64,000 nucleotides of DNA from an uncultured Hellea sp. (GTDB taxonomy: Bacteria; Pseudomonadota; Alphaproteobacteria; Caulobacterales; Maricaulaceae): positions 30,301 through 94,300 of the forward strand of contig CALLMD010000022.1 in the NCBI GenBank assembly GCA_938007935.1, written 5' to 3'. How positions within the stretch are numbered: position 1 is the stretch's first letter; every line of letters begins with the position of its first letter. Both the position numbers and the translations under genes were made by a program. Below are positions 17,223 to 26,107 of the stretch, piece after piece. A model generated the notes under the pieces. It did no database searches. It was not told the origin of the DNA and was given only the letters and a program-made list of their open reading frames with translations.

Positions 17223-17531
17223 ATGGCCTTTACTGAAGTAGAAGTAAAAGAAGCTGAAGCTGCTATTGTGGCTGGCGCAAAAGCAGAAGATTTATTCCGC
17301 TTAGGATTGATGTATTCAACAGAGCTAGAGGATCGCGGCGTTGATTTTATCGAAGCCCATAAATGGTTTAATTTGGCCGCCTTGATGGGATCATCTCCAG
17401 CTAAAGCTTATCGTGATGAAATTAAAGCTGAAATGAGCGACGAAGATCTAACAGTTGCTCAACGGGTTGCACGTGGTTGGCTTGCTGAAAACCGTGATTT
17501 AATCGAAGCAGACAAAAAAGAAGCGGCCTAA
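17223..17531 (+). CDS. Small Sel1-repeat-type protein
   Basis: A 102-residue soluble acidic protein. Residues about 20-60 form one Sel1-like repeat: AEDLFRLGLMYSTE, then FIEAHKWFNLAALMGSSPA. A helical charged tail follows, ending in Lys/Glu/Ala residues. Such short proteins are common in alphaproteobacteria and probably act in protein-protein contact. No enzyme activity is expected. The start has a near-ideal SD, and a hairpin terminator follows, so it is a monocistronic, probably well-expressed gene. Confidence 0.75.
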   Translation: MAFTEVEVKEAEAAIVAGAKAEDLFRLGLMYSTELEDRGVDFIEAHKWFNLAALMGSSPAKAYRDEIKAEMSDEDLTVAQRVARGWLAENRDLIEADKKEAA

Positions 17532-17554
17532 GACTAACTTAGACCGCTTTCTTT
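17521..17554 (+). terminator. Intrinsic terminator after the Sel1-type gene
   Basis: AAGCGGCCTAAG and CTTAGACCGCTT form a 12-bp stem with one mismatch and a 5-base loop, followed by TCTTTA. The stem includes the gene's stop codon. It also lies beyond the end of the convergent export-protein gene and may act in both directions. Confidence 0.6.
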
Positions 17555-17575
17555 AGCTTATATGTAAGTTCTGAT

Positions 17576-18502
17576 TTAGGGCGAAACGACTGTTGTGCCG
17601 CCGCCATTGCTGCCAAATTGATAGCTCAAGTTAAAGTCAACGGGCAGAGCATTTCTGAAGCTTTGCATCCATGTACCAATCTCAGCGATATTTGACTGAG
17701 GTACATAGATAATATCACCGCGTCGCAGCTGCATATTATCATTATATTCCCGTATATTTAGAAGTCCGTTGCGGATGTTGACTGTCCGCATCATCATCCC
17801 GCCATTGGGCGCGCGCCGCAGAACAGCAACTTTTCGAGCCCGCGCCGTTGGGCGCATGCCGCCTGCCATTAATATAGCTTCCAATGCGCCAATTCGGCTT
17901 GGGATTGTATAAGTGCCAGGCTGTCCGACTTGTCCGCCCACATAAATTTGTTCTGGCGCGTAAGCTCGCGGCGTGACAGCAATCGTCGGATCGCGGAGTT
18001 GTTTAGCCAGTTCCGCAGAGAGTTCACCTTGGACTTGTTGAAACGTACGGCCTGCCGCCATAATGGGGCGTGACATAGGCATGACGACACGGCCATCTGG
18101 CCCAACTGTGAGTGTTCTTGATAGCTCCGGCGCGCTTGAAACAACGATATCGAGCTGGTCACCAGGATGTAGCATGTATTCAGGTTCCCAATTAATCCAT
18201 TGCTGGAACATGCCGGGGCCGGGAGGTGGGGGCGGCATTTGATAGGCAATATGTTTTTCTTTCCGCAAACGAGCCATAATGCCGCTATATTTTTTGGGCC
18301 GTGCTGTATTTTGAAAGCGCGCAGGAACCATATGTCGTGGATTATAGTTAACGTGATGAGCGTTATGGTTAATGGGTTTTGCGTAATTTTGATTCGGTCC
18401 GCCATATCGATTCTGTGCAAATGCAGTCGAATCACACAGTAAAAGTAGGGCTGAAACCCCCGTAATTACTGATATTATCGGTGATTTAGTGTATTTTTTC
18501 AT
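17576..18502 (-). CDS. Periplasmic polysaccharide export protein (Wza/poly_export family)
   Basis: A 308-residue protein with a signal peptide ending near AFAQ. After a His/Asn/Arg-rich stretch comes the poly_export domain (YMLHPGDQLDIVVSSAPEL, TVGPDGRVVMPM) and then an SLBB-type domain (IYVGGQVGQPGTYTIPSR, MRPTARARKVAVLRR). It would form or line the exit channel for exopolysaccharide. No lipobox Cys is seen, unlike E. coli Wza. It is divergent from the chain-length gene, with a perfect palindrome in the shared promoter region. Confidence 0.88.
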   Translation of the reverse strand: MKKYTKSPIISVITGVSALLLLCDSTAFAQNRYGGPNQNYAKPINHNAHHVNYNPRHMVPARFQNTARPKKYSGIMARLRKEKHIAYQMPPPPPGPGMFQQWINWEPEYMLHPGDQLDIVVSSAPELSRTLTVGPDGRVVMPMSRPIMAAGRTFQQVQGELSAELAKQLRDPTIAVTPRAYAPEQIYVGGQVGQPGTYTIPSRIGALEAILMAGGMRPTARARKVAVLRRAPNGGMMMRTVNIRNGLLNIREYNDNMQLRRGDIIYVPQSNIAEIGTWMQSFRNALPVDFNLSYQFGSNGGGTTVVSP

Positions 18503-18591
18503 GAAATCGGCCTCAAAGCGGAAGTTTTTTGTCTTTTTTCAATAGTTAACAAGAATGGATAAGGAATTGTTAAATTTTAGGATGTCTTGTG

Positions 18592-18611
18592 CGTTAACGA
18601 ATTCGTTAACG
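18592..18611. promoter_or_regulatory. 20-bp perfect palindrome in the export/chain-length promoter region
   Basis: CGTTAACGAATTCGTTAACG is fully self-complementary and contains two CGTTAACG units. It lies between the divergent polysaccharide export and chain-length genes, ending 10 bp before the chain-length ATG, and probably is an operator for the whole locus. The half-sites resemble CtrA half-boxes (TTAA), but the spacing is 8 instead of 7 bases. Confidence 0.6.
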
Positions 18612-18621
18612 AGGGAAATCC

Positions 18622-20613
18622 ATGGCAATATTACGCCGTAAGAATAGCAATGCTGGCGGAGGCGGCGGACCGTCCGATAGTTATGCTCCTCGCGCAGGTG
18701 ATTTAACGGTCGGTGATTACGCAAATGGAATGCCTAACATTCGGCTTGCTGAGATGTTCAAGTCATTCGGGCGACAACTTCGTTGGGTCTTGCCCTTATT
18801 GCTTTTAGGAATGGTGGTCGCATGGTTCGCGACGAAAGACTTTAAGCGGACTTATACTGGTGATGGACGTATCTTGGTTCAGCTTGGCGACGAGTATGTT
18901 TATCAACCCATAACTGGCCAGGGAAATCAGGGTGGCCTCATGATGACGCCAGATACAATCGTTTTAAACGAAATTGGTATTATTAAAAATTCTGAAATTA
19001 TTGATCAGGTCATTGGCGAGATGACAGCGACTCAGGCCGATAAAATGGCTTTTGATAAAACTGCGTTTTCAAAAATTGCCAATGCACGCTCAGAAGGTGC
19101 GCGTCAGGAAGCTTATATGGAGCTTCGTAAGAAAGTGGATAAATCCTTTCATGTGGCGCCGCGTCCAAAGTCATCAGTTGTTGATTTAGTGTATAAACAC
19201 GAGAATGGAGATGTTGCTGTTAAAACTCTCAACGCCTTTATTGATGCATATATGACGTATCGCCGTCAGATATTTGTTGAGGGTGCGGGAGATATTATCT
19301 CTGAACGGCGCGTTGCTACAGAAAAGCAACTCAAAGCGAATGAGCGTGCAATTGCGCGTTTTTTGCAAAAGAACAACATATCTGATTTTGGATCCGAACA
19401 GGGCGGCGTTAGAAAGCGTACTGAGGAATTACGAGCAGCGCTCAATCTTCTCAGAGCGCAAATGTCAGAAACCGAAACAGCTCTCGCGACAGTCGAAGTG
19501 CAATTGCGAGGCACAGATCAATCGATTGATCTTTATGTTGATGATCGGGCATCTCAGCGTGTCGCTCAAGCTGAATTGGAATTGAAGCAATTGCTTGCGA
19601 AATATTTGCCGACAAGTAACCCGGTTAAGCAAAAACAATTAGAGCTTTCTGAGTTGAAGTCTTTGCAAAACTCATATGGCGGCAAAGCGGCTGGCGGACG
19701 GCGCGTGGGACCAAATCCTGTTTATCAGGCACTGCTTACGCGTAGAAATACGCTTCAGGCGACAGCTGATAGCTACCGCGAAAAGGAATTTACCTTGCAA
19801 AGGCAGCTAGATAGCGCCGATGCGAAAGTTCGTAGGCTAACATCACTAAATCCTGAATATCAAAATATGCTACGCGAAAGAGATACGCTGTCTGCGCGTC
19901 TAAATACCTATAACGCTAAAGAACAAGAGGCTTTGATTAATAAAGAACAGGCTGAATCCAGTAGTGAAAATATTCGCGTAATCTCATATGCGAAATATCC
20001 AAATAAAGGGCGTAATATGCGTCTTGTGATGTTTGCTCTTGCGACAGTGGCTTGGGGGTTCACACTCTTTATGCTGGCTCTACTCAAGGTCTTCTTAGAT
20101 CCGAAACTTTATGCTAATCCTGGTCCTCAACACCGTGCTTCGGTTCAGGGTTATAATGGAATGGGCGGGTCTCAAATTCCTGAACCTGTCGCGCCTATGG
20201 CACCAGTTGCAGAACCTTATATACCTGCTGCGCAACCCGCAGTCGCGGCATATGCTATGCAGGAATATGGTCAGCACGGATATTCTGACCCGAACGCTGC
20301 GCATTATCCACTAGCAGATGGCTATGCCGCTCAAGATAGTTATGGCGCGCAGGCTTATGCACCATCTCACTATGATCAGGGCATGGCAACAGCGCAATAT
20401 GGCCAAGATCCATATGCACAAAATTACATTCAGCCAGACCCCTATGCTCAGCAACCAGACCAAACGCCCTATGTTGCTGGGCAACATGATTCTGGCGGAT
20501 ATACTGAGGGAAATGCTGCCGTAGATATTTATAATAACCCGTATCTATCAGGACAAACCCAGGCTGGAGCCTTAGATCAAACTTCGCCAACTGACCCGAC
20601 GTCTCAGTCTTAG
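18622..20613 (+). CDS. Polysaccharide chain-length determinant (Wzz/GumC family) with Tyr-rich tail, no kinase domain
   Basis: A 663-residue polysaccharide co-polymerase. The first membrane helix is near residues 55-72 and the second near 470-490, flanking a large periplasmic region with long coiled coils (about 210-430) and NPEYQNMLRERDTLSARLN just before the second helix. The last 170 residues form a cytoplasmic, low-complexity tail rich in Tyr, Gln, Ala and Pro, with many Tyr-Ala-Gln and Asp-Pro-Tyr units. No Walker A motif of a BY-kinase is present. It controls polymer length together with the Wzy-type polymerase that follows after 12 bp. Confidence 0.88.
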   Translation: MAILRRKNSNAGGGGGPSDSYAPRAGDLTVGDYANGMPNIRLAEMFKSFGRQLRWVLPLLLLGMVVAWFATKDFKRTYTGDGRILVQLGDEYVYQPITGQGNQGGLMMTPDTIVLNEIGIIKNSEIIDQVIGEMTATQADKMAFDKTAFSKIANARSEGARQEAYMELRKKVDKSFHVAPRPKSSVVDLVYKHENGDVAVKTLNAFIDAYMTYRRQIFVEGAGDIISERRVATEKQLKANERAIARFLQKNNISDFGSEQGGVRKRTEELRAALNLLRAQMSETETALATVEVQLRGTDQSIDLYVDDRASQRVAQAELELKQLLAKYLPTSNPVKQKQLELSELKSLQNSYGGKAAGGRRVGPNPVYQALLTRRNTLQATADSYREKEFTLQRQLDSADAKVRRLTSLNPEYQNMLRERDTLSARLNTYNAKEQEALINKEQAESSSENIRVISYAKYPNKGRNMRLVMFALATVAWGFTLFMLALLKVFLDPKLYANPGPQHRASVQGYNGMGGSQIPEPVAPMAPVAEPYIPAAQPAVAAYAMQEYGQHGYSDPNAAHYPLADGYAAQDSYGAQAYAPSHYDQGMATAQYGQDPYAQNYIQPDPYAQQPDQTPYVAGQHDSGGYTEGNAAVDIYNNPYLSGQTQAGALDQTSPTDPTSQS

Positions 20614-20625
20614 GTTAAAGACCCG

Positions 20626-21954
20626 ATGGTCAGCACAATTCATAGTCCAGAAAGCATCGCCCAGCGTAACTATGCGCTGGGGTCGTTGTTTGCGGGTTTC
20701 GAAAATGTAATCTATTTTTTATTAATGCTCTATTTTACAGGGGCTATTGGCGGAATCTTATTTACGGATTTAAATGATCTGGAACGGGATTTTCCAATGG
20801 CGCGCCTAATGTGGTATCCTATATATATTGGAGTCGCGCTTTTAGGGCTTAGATGCTTCCCACAATTTCTGCGTATTTCAGTTTTTAATCCCTTTATTGT
20901 TTTATGTGTAATGCTGTGCGGTATTTCTATGCTGTGGTCTATTGACCCTGGAATTACTTTGCGCCGTGCCGTGGCGCTTATGATGACAACAATTTTCGGT
21001 CTCGTCATAGCGGCGAGATATGATTGGAACGGAATGGTACAGCGTTTCGCTCTAGTTTTTGGAACTTTAGCTATTTTCACATTAATATTTGGCTTCATTG
21101 ATCCTGAACGCGCTACGCATAATGAAATTCATATTGGAGCATGGAGAGGCCCCTGGGTTGAAAAAAACTATTTGGGATCGCAAATGACGCGCGGGCTTGT
21201 TGTCTTAATGTGTGCTTTTGCTATGCGTCCTGACCGCGGATGGTATTGGATACCATTGGGCGTATTATGCTTTATATTGGTTATTTTATCGACATCTAAA
21301 ACGGCTTTATTGGCGTGTCTCGCAGCAATAGGTTTGTTCCTCGTTTTACGTATGTTCAGGCGTTTTCCGGTTCTTCGTATTCCGGTGAGCTATTTTTTCA
21401 TAGCAGGAGTTGTTGGCCTTGGCGCAATGGTAGCAGTTGCACCAGAAGTGCTTTTGGAGCTAATTGGTAAAGATAAAACCCTGACGGGACGCACCGATAT
21501 TTGGGATGCTTTGCTTAGAAGTATCAGGGATAAGCCATGGCTGGGTTATGGTTATGGCGTTTATTGGATGGACCAATTAGGACCTTCATATTATGTGCGC
21601 TTGCAGCTTCAATGGGGTATTCCAACCGCGCATAATGGATGGATAGAAACATGGTTGTCTGTAGGCCTTGCCGGTGTTCTTGCATTTGCAATGTTATTTA
21701 TATGGACAGCTATGCTGGCGTATCAGCGTATTTCTCGCGGCGGGGCAGAAACATATTGGGTTATTCTTGTACTGTCGACTTATTTTATTTTTTCATTATC
21801 CGAGAGTTCAATCTTGCAACAAAACGATTTCAGTTGGGTTATTTTCGTGGCGACAGCTGCAAAGCTCTTTGCTTTTGAAAAACCGTATTGGCGAAATAAA
21901 CCTCGTGAAAATTATTTCACGCAAGTCATTCCGACATTTGTCAAAAAAGATTAA
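20626..21954 (+). CDS. O-antigen ligase/Wzy-type polysaccharide polymerase
   Basis: A 442-residue integral membrane protein with about 11-12 hydrophobic helices. The large periplasmic loop and following helix contain LTGRTDIWDALLRSIRDKPWLGYGYG and then TAHNGWIETWLSVG, which correspond to the conserved Wzy_C/O-antigen ligase region (GRxxxW and HNxxxE-type motif). It would join undecaprenyl-linked repeat units at the outer face of the inner membrane. It is probably co-transcribed with the chain-length gene and ends 4 bp before the convergent glycosyltransferase gene. Confidence 0.87.
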   Translation: MVSTIHSPESIAQRNYALGSLFAGFENVIYFLLMLYFTGAIGGILFTDLNDLERDFPMARLMWYPIYIGVALLGLRCFPQFLRISVFNPFIVLCVMLCGISMLWSIDPGITLRRAVALMMTTIFGLVIAARYDWNGMVQRFALVFGTLAIFTLIFGFIDPERATHNEIHIGAWRGPWVEKNYLGSQMTRGLVVLMCAFAMRPDRGWYWIPLGVLCFILVILSTSKTALLACLAAIGLFLVLRMFRRFPVLRIPVSYFFIAGVVGLGAMVAVAPEVLLELIGKDKTLTGRTDIWDALLRSIRDKPWLGYGYGVYWMDQLGPSYYVRLQLQWGIPTAHNGWIETWLSVGLAGVLAFAMLFIWTAMLAYQRISRGGAETYWVILVLSTYFIFSLSESSILQQNDFSWVIFVATAAKLFAFEKPYWRNKPRENYFTQVIPTFVKKD

Positions 21955-21958
21955 TGGC

Positions 21959-22906
21959 TTAGGCAATACTCGTCGTTGCATTTACGCCGTAAAGCTTTTG
22001 TCTGAAATTGTTCCACCAGAATATTTTTCCTAAGGCCTGTGCACATCTGTTTCTAAAATGGATGTAAAAGGGTTGACCTAACAGCCTTAAGACTAGCCAT
22101 GCTGGCGCAAAAGCGAGAAATTGAACGAGTCCGATAATCATCCATTTTAAAATACCAAGGGCGCCCATAATGCCTTTATCAGCTTCTTCTTGAGCAGGCC
22201 CTTGTCCAAATGCAAAATTGCGTTTCCACATATATTTTGGCGTAGCACGTGCGGCAGGTACGATTTCGAAGCTCTCAGCTTTTATCGCCCATGCAACTTT
22301 GGCCCCACGGCTTGTTAAATGATGGAATAATGCGTCATCTTCTCCGCCTGTTTCATTATGAATAGGATCAAAGGCAGGGCTTGGCATATCACATAAAGAC
22401 AAATCAAGCAGACACCCGCCAGTACCTAGACATTTAGTAATGTACCCCTCTGGGGCATTTGCAATTCGAGAAAAGAAGGGCTCCATGAATGGGTTTAGAG
22501 GATCATCAGCATTTGGCATGACAGCTATAGCAGGTCCAAAGGTAATGCCAGCTTCGTATTTTAATGCGGCTTTTACAAGCTCATCTAGCCACCCAGGTAA
22601 GGCTTTCATATCATCATCAAGAAATGCAATGAAGCGGCCACGTGCGACGCTAAGGGCGCCGTTACGGGCGTTAGACACGCCTGGCTGAGGCACATGTTTA
22701 TAAATGACATCAATAGCCGAGGATTTAGCAAAATTAGCCACAAGGTCTTTGGCACTGGCCTTGGGATCATTGTCAGCAACGACAATTTCTAGCGCGCGTT
22801 TTCCAGCTGATTGTCCAATCAGGCTTTCAAGCGCATTTTTAATACCATCCGGGCGTTTATAAGTTGGGATTACGATAGAAACCCCTTCGTTCCAAATATC
22901 AGACAT
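21959..22906 (-). CDS. Glycosyltransferase family 2
   Basis: A GT-A fold glycosyltransferase of 315 residues. It opens VSIVIPTYKRPDGI, has the nucleotide-sugar Asp in VVADNDP, the DxD-type metal motif FLDDDMKALPGW, and a GGEDDALFHHL acceptor/base region. A hydrophobic stretch near 245-270 probably anchors it to the inner membrane. The ATG at 22906, with GGAG upstream, is preferred to an ATG at 22933. It overlaps the deacetylase gene by 8 bases. It adds a sugar to the lipid-linked repeat unit; the sugar is unknown. Confidence 0.88.
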   Translation of the reverse strand: MSDIWNEGVSIVIPTYKRPDGIKNALESLIGQSAGKRALEIVVADNDPKASAKDLVANFAKSSAIDVIYKHVPQPGVSNARNGALSVARGRFIAFLDDDMKALPGWLDELVKAALKYEAGITFGPAIAVMPNADDPLNPFMEPFFSRIANAPEGYITKCLGTGGCLLDLSLCDMPSPAFDPIHNETGGEDDALFHHLTSRGAKVAWAIKAESFEIVPAARATPKYMWKRNFAFGQGPAQEEADKGIMGALGILKWMIIGLVQFLAFAPAWLVLRLLGQPFYIHFRNRCAQALGKIFWWNNFRQKLYGVNATTSIA

Positions 22907-23663
22907 TTTGCATCTCCAAATGTTTAATTGCATTTGCGACCGTCATGACTGCCGCCCCTGATTCCTTTACGGCCGATATGACTGAGCTTAGCTGCTCTGG
23001 CCTGCATCCATATTTGCTGGGTGTTTCTCGCACATCATGTGTGTAAATTGTCATCCAACCTGGTGTGTCCTGAAGTCCTGATATTTCCTTCAACAAAGCG
23101 TTATAGCCTTGCCCAGCATATAGACGATTTGAGTTAATTTGATTAAGATCCGCGCTCGATGAGTGTACACGGCTCATTATCCCACGTGCGCCTTTAAATC
23201 TTTGTTCGACAAGTTTCTTAGAATGTAAACTCACTTGCCCATAAGGATAAGCAAATGTTTCGCTTGCGGGTAAGCCTAGGGCCTTTAGACGTGCTTGGTT
23301 TTTATTGATACTTTGTTCAAATGTTTCAAGCGAAACAGTTGTCGCGTCAATGTGGTCATAAGTATGATCGCCTATCTCATGGCCGCTTTCATGTGCGGCC
23401 ACCACATCGCTTTCAGACATATGTAGCCCGAGGTGATTAGTCGTTCCGCATAAACCCATAGAAATGTAGAGACTTGCGAGCCAGTTCTCATGTTCAAGAG
23501 CGGGCAGGGCGTTATCAACAACAGATTTTGGGCAATCATCAAAGGTAAAACTGACAATGGGTCTGTCGAGTTTAATCGGAATGATGCGCCGGGCTCTAAA
23601 CGGCGTGAGGCGCCGTCCGACTCTCGCCGATAATGAGGTATTAGGTTTATAGACCGTATTCAT
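22899..23663 (-). CDS. Polysaccharide deacetylase (NodB/CE4 family)
   Basis: A 254-residue CE4-type enzyme. The first motif is VSFTFDDCPKSVVDNAL, with the catalytic and metal Asp pair, and the metal-binding HxxxxH motif is GHEIGDHTYDHID. Later motifs include FAYPYGQVS and IYTHDVRE. It removes N- or O-acetyl groups from the exopolysaccharide or its precursor. There is no signal peptide with the ATG at 23663, which overlaps the previous stop (ATGA), so it may act in the cytoplasm on lipid-linked sugar. A longer start at 23711 does not add a clear signal peptide. Confidence 0.87.
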   Translation of the reverse strand: MNTVYKPNTSLSARVGRRLTPFRARRIIPIKLDRPIVSFTFDDCPKSVVDNALPALEHENWLASLYISMGLCGTTNHLGLHMSESDVVAAHESGHEIGDHTYDHIDATTVSLETFEQSINKNQARLKALGLPASETFAYPYGQVSLHSKKLVEQRFKGARGIMSRVHSSSADLNQINSNRLYAGQGYNALLKEISGLQDTPGWMTIYTHDVRETPSKYGCRPEQLSSVISAVKESGAAVMTVANAIKHLEMQNV

Positions 23664-24613
23664 GCTGAAGCCTTGAGAGTAAATGCTTCTGCATACCAGC
23701 TTGCGCGCCACATTTTTAAGGCATTAAGACGTAGCCTTATAGGCAACATTTGTAATTTTACAGCAAGTTTCAGTAGCGGACGCATGAGCTTTTGTCCTGG
23801 TATTTTACGCAGCTTTTGAGAGATTTTAAATAAAGCAAGTGTTTTGGCTATATCAGGATGTTTGTCCGTAAATCGAACATAATTTGCGCCGCTACTCTGA
23901 AAGCGTCTTAGAAGGGTTTCTGTGTTTTCCAATCCCAAATGTAGGGCAGGGATATCCGCATGTATGAGTGTATATTTTTTGGCAACGCGGGCGGCCCATT
24001 CACTATCTTCCCAGCCCCAGCCTTTAAATCCGTTGTCAAAACCTTCTTCGAGAAGAACGTCCTTTCGTACACATAGGTTTGATGAGGCTACAAATTGTGG
24101 TCCTGCGGCTTGTCGGGCGGCAAGGGTCAGGCAATCGGAGACTTCGGAGAGGGCGCGGTGAAGCTCTTGATCAGGTGTCTCTGCTTTCGTTGGAACTGTA
24201 AAGCCCCCAAAGATGACATCACCAACACCAGCGCTGATCAGCTGGGTATAATCCTTTAGAAAACTATCAGACACAGGCCGCATATCAGCATCTAGGAACA
24301 ATACCCAATCGGCATTGGCATTTTGTTGAAGGACATTACGCGCCGCAGAGCGGCCCGCATTTTTATCGGCGATAAGAAATTCTACGCGGCTAGGCGCAGC
24401 TTTAACAATTGCTGACACTTTTGCATTTAGATCAGCAAGCGCCGAACCATCATCATAAATCAATATTTCAACAGCTTCATCGGCGCTGGTTTGAGACAGC
24501 AATGATTGTAATAAGTCTGTAGGGTCGTCTTTGTAAAAGGGAATTAGAACAGACAGTTTTGGCTTTGCTGGCGATTGTTTCAGACTGTGAACATGTGTGA
24601 TAGAAACGCTCAT
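23660..24613 (-). CDS. Glycosyltransferase family 2
   Basis: A 317-residue GT-A protein that opens KLSVLIPFYKDDPTDLLQSL. The nucleotide-binding segment is EILIYDDGSALAD, the metal motif is WVLFLDADMRPVSD, and the acceptor-side motif FKGWGWEDSEWAARV is typical of GalNAc/GlcNAc-type or chondroitin-polymerase-like GT2 enzymes. It is coupled by 4-base overlaps to the flippase before it and the deacetylase after it. The sugar it adds is not readable. Confidence 0.88.
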   Translation of the reverse strand: MSVSITHVHSLKQSPAKPKLSVLIPFYKDDPTDLLQSLLSQTSADEAVEILIYDDGSALADLNAKVSAIVKAAPSRVEFLIADKNAGRSAARNVLQQNANADWVLFLDADMRPVSDSFLKDYTQLISAGVGDVIFGGFTVPTKAETPDQELHRALSEVSDCLTLAARQAAGPQFVASSNLCVRKDVLLEEGFDNGFKGWGWEDSEWAARVAKKYTLIHADIPALHLGLENTETLLRRFQSSGANYVRFTDKHPDIAKTLALFKISQKLRKIPGQKLMRPLLKLAVKLQMLPIRLRLNALKMWRASWYAEAFTLKASA

Positions 24614-26070
24614 GATGTCACCGCTTTCAGTCTACGATTGTTTAGCATTTTATGAATAAGTGTACGCGAATTCGCCGCATTAATACCCATGGATAGGGTC
24701 ATATACACAATTCCGCCAATGCCAGCTTTAATCGAGAGAGCCACAAAATCAGGTGTTGCGTTGGGTAAATTAATAAGCTTGACGACCGCTGCCATACCGA
24801 CACAGCAAAGCGATATTTCGAGGAAAGCCCGAACGGGTACTGGCAAGGGATAAAAACGGCGACCAACTACCATCGCTAGGACAAATCCGAGTGTATAAGA
24901 AATTAACGTGGCGTAGACGGCGCCCATAAGGCCATAAATTGGAATGAGCCATAGGTTCAGGCCAATATTTAACACTACGGGTGGAATCATTGCCCACATA
25001 AACATGCTCGTATGTCCTGAAAGCATGAAGGCGCGTTGCGCATAATAGCTTATCAATCCGTTCATGACCCCTGCAAAGGCAATCAAGGGCATAATCGCCA
25101 CGGCTTCAGCCCGCACCGATTCACCCAAGACAAATCCGAATTCTTTCGCAACTAAGGCAATTCCAGTCGCAGCGGGAAGGGCAATCCATAATAATGTCGC
25201 GCCGTAATCGCGCATAACGCCTTTTGAGGTTTCTATGCCATCTTTTTCCATCATGGTCACGGCAATAGGCGTCGCGGCCATTGAGACCCAAACAAAGATC
25301 ATCTCGATAGAACGATTTGCGAGGTTATACCCAGCATTATATTGACCTGCTGACGACTCTCCCATCAAGACGGCAATAATATACATATCTGCAGAATTTA
25401 ATGCATAAGCCAACAATAAAGATATACAAATCGGCATGCCATATTTGAAATAGATTTTAACCTTTTCTGTTTGAACATTCCCATCACGCATTTTTTTGAA
25501 CATAAAGGGAAGGTCAAAAAGTAACGCCAATATCAGTCCTATGGCAATTCCGACAAAAGGGGCAACTTCTCTGAGTGGCGTAAATAAAATTAATAATATT
25601 CCTAAGGAAAAACTAAATATTGTTTGGGACGAATACATAACGCTATATCGTTTAATACGGTGAGCGGCTTTATGGGCTTCCATCCCTAGGTTCATAAATA
25701 TTTGAATGGTCGTTGCTGTCATTGCCGCCACCAGGATTGTTTTCATGGTAGGATCCAATGGGAGGGCCCAAAGAATAGTCAAAATGACACTAATAGCGGC
25801 GACGCTCGTTATACCCGCATATTTATAAATTGTGCGTAGATGCGAGTTTACATCATTTTCTTTTTCAGCTCGAGCCTGAAAACGGGCCATGGCAGCCTCT
25901 AGCCATGTAAATACGGCCATATGCGTAAAATGCATGGTAACTACAGCGAGGGCATAACGGCCAAATTCTTCGCTGTTGAGTAACCTTGTTAAGACCACAA
26001 TTGTTCCGAAACTCACTAATAAATTAGCGAGATTAACGGGGATATAGGCCAGCATAGAGCGACCCATCAT
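24610..26070 (-). CDS. Wzx-type polysaccharide flippase
   Basis: A 486-residue membrane protein with 12-14 hydrophobic helices and the oligosaccharide-flippase opening MLAYIPVNLANLLVSFGTIV, followed by TRLLNSEEFGRYALAVV. It moves undecaprenyl-linked repeat units across the inner membrane to the polymerase. I chose the ATG at 26070 because an AAAGGG Shine-Dalgarno-like run precedes it. An earlier ATG at 26130 would overlap the initiating transferase gene by 23 bases. The stop overlaps the next start by 4 bases. Confidence 0.9.
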   Translation of the reverse strand: MMGRSMLAYIPVNLANLLVSFGTIVVLTRLLNSEEFGRYALAVVTMHFTHMAVFTWLEAAMARFQARAEKENDVNSHLRTIYKYAGITSVAAISVILTILWALPLDPTMKTILVAAMTATTIQIFMNLGMEAHKAAHRIKRYSVMYSSQTIFSFSLGILLILFTPLREVAPFVGIAIGLILALLFDLPFMFKKMRDGNVQTEKVKIYFKYGMPICISLLLAYALNSADMYIIAVLMGESSAGQYNAGYNLANRSIEMIFVWVSMAATPIAVTMMEKDGIETSKGVMRDYGATLLWIALPAATGIALVAKEFGFVLGESVRAEAVAIMPLIAFAGVMNGLISYYAQRAFMLSGHTSMFMWAMIPPVVLNIGLNLWLIPIYGLMGAVYATLISYTLGFVLAMVVGRRFYPLPVPVRAFLEISLCCVGMAAVVKLINLPNATPDFVALSIKAGIGGIVYMTLSMGINAANSRTLIHKMLNNRRLKAVTS

Positions 26071-26107
26071 GATACATGACCCTTTTGATATGTAAAAGAT
26101 GGCTGCA

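Noticed and set aside
18592..18611. CtrA box in the exopolysaccharide palindrome
   Set aside because: The TTAA half-sites are 8 bases apart instead of the 7 of the CtrA consensus, so I list it as an unassigned operator.
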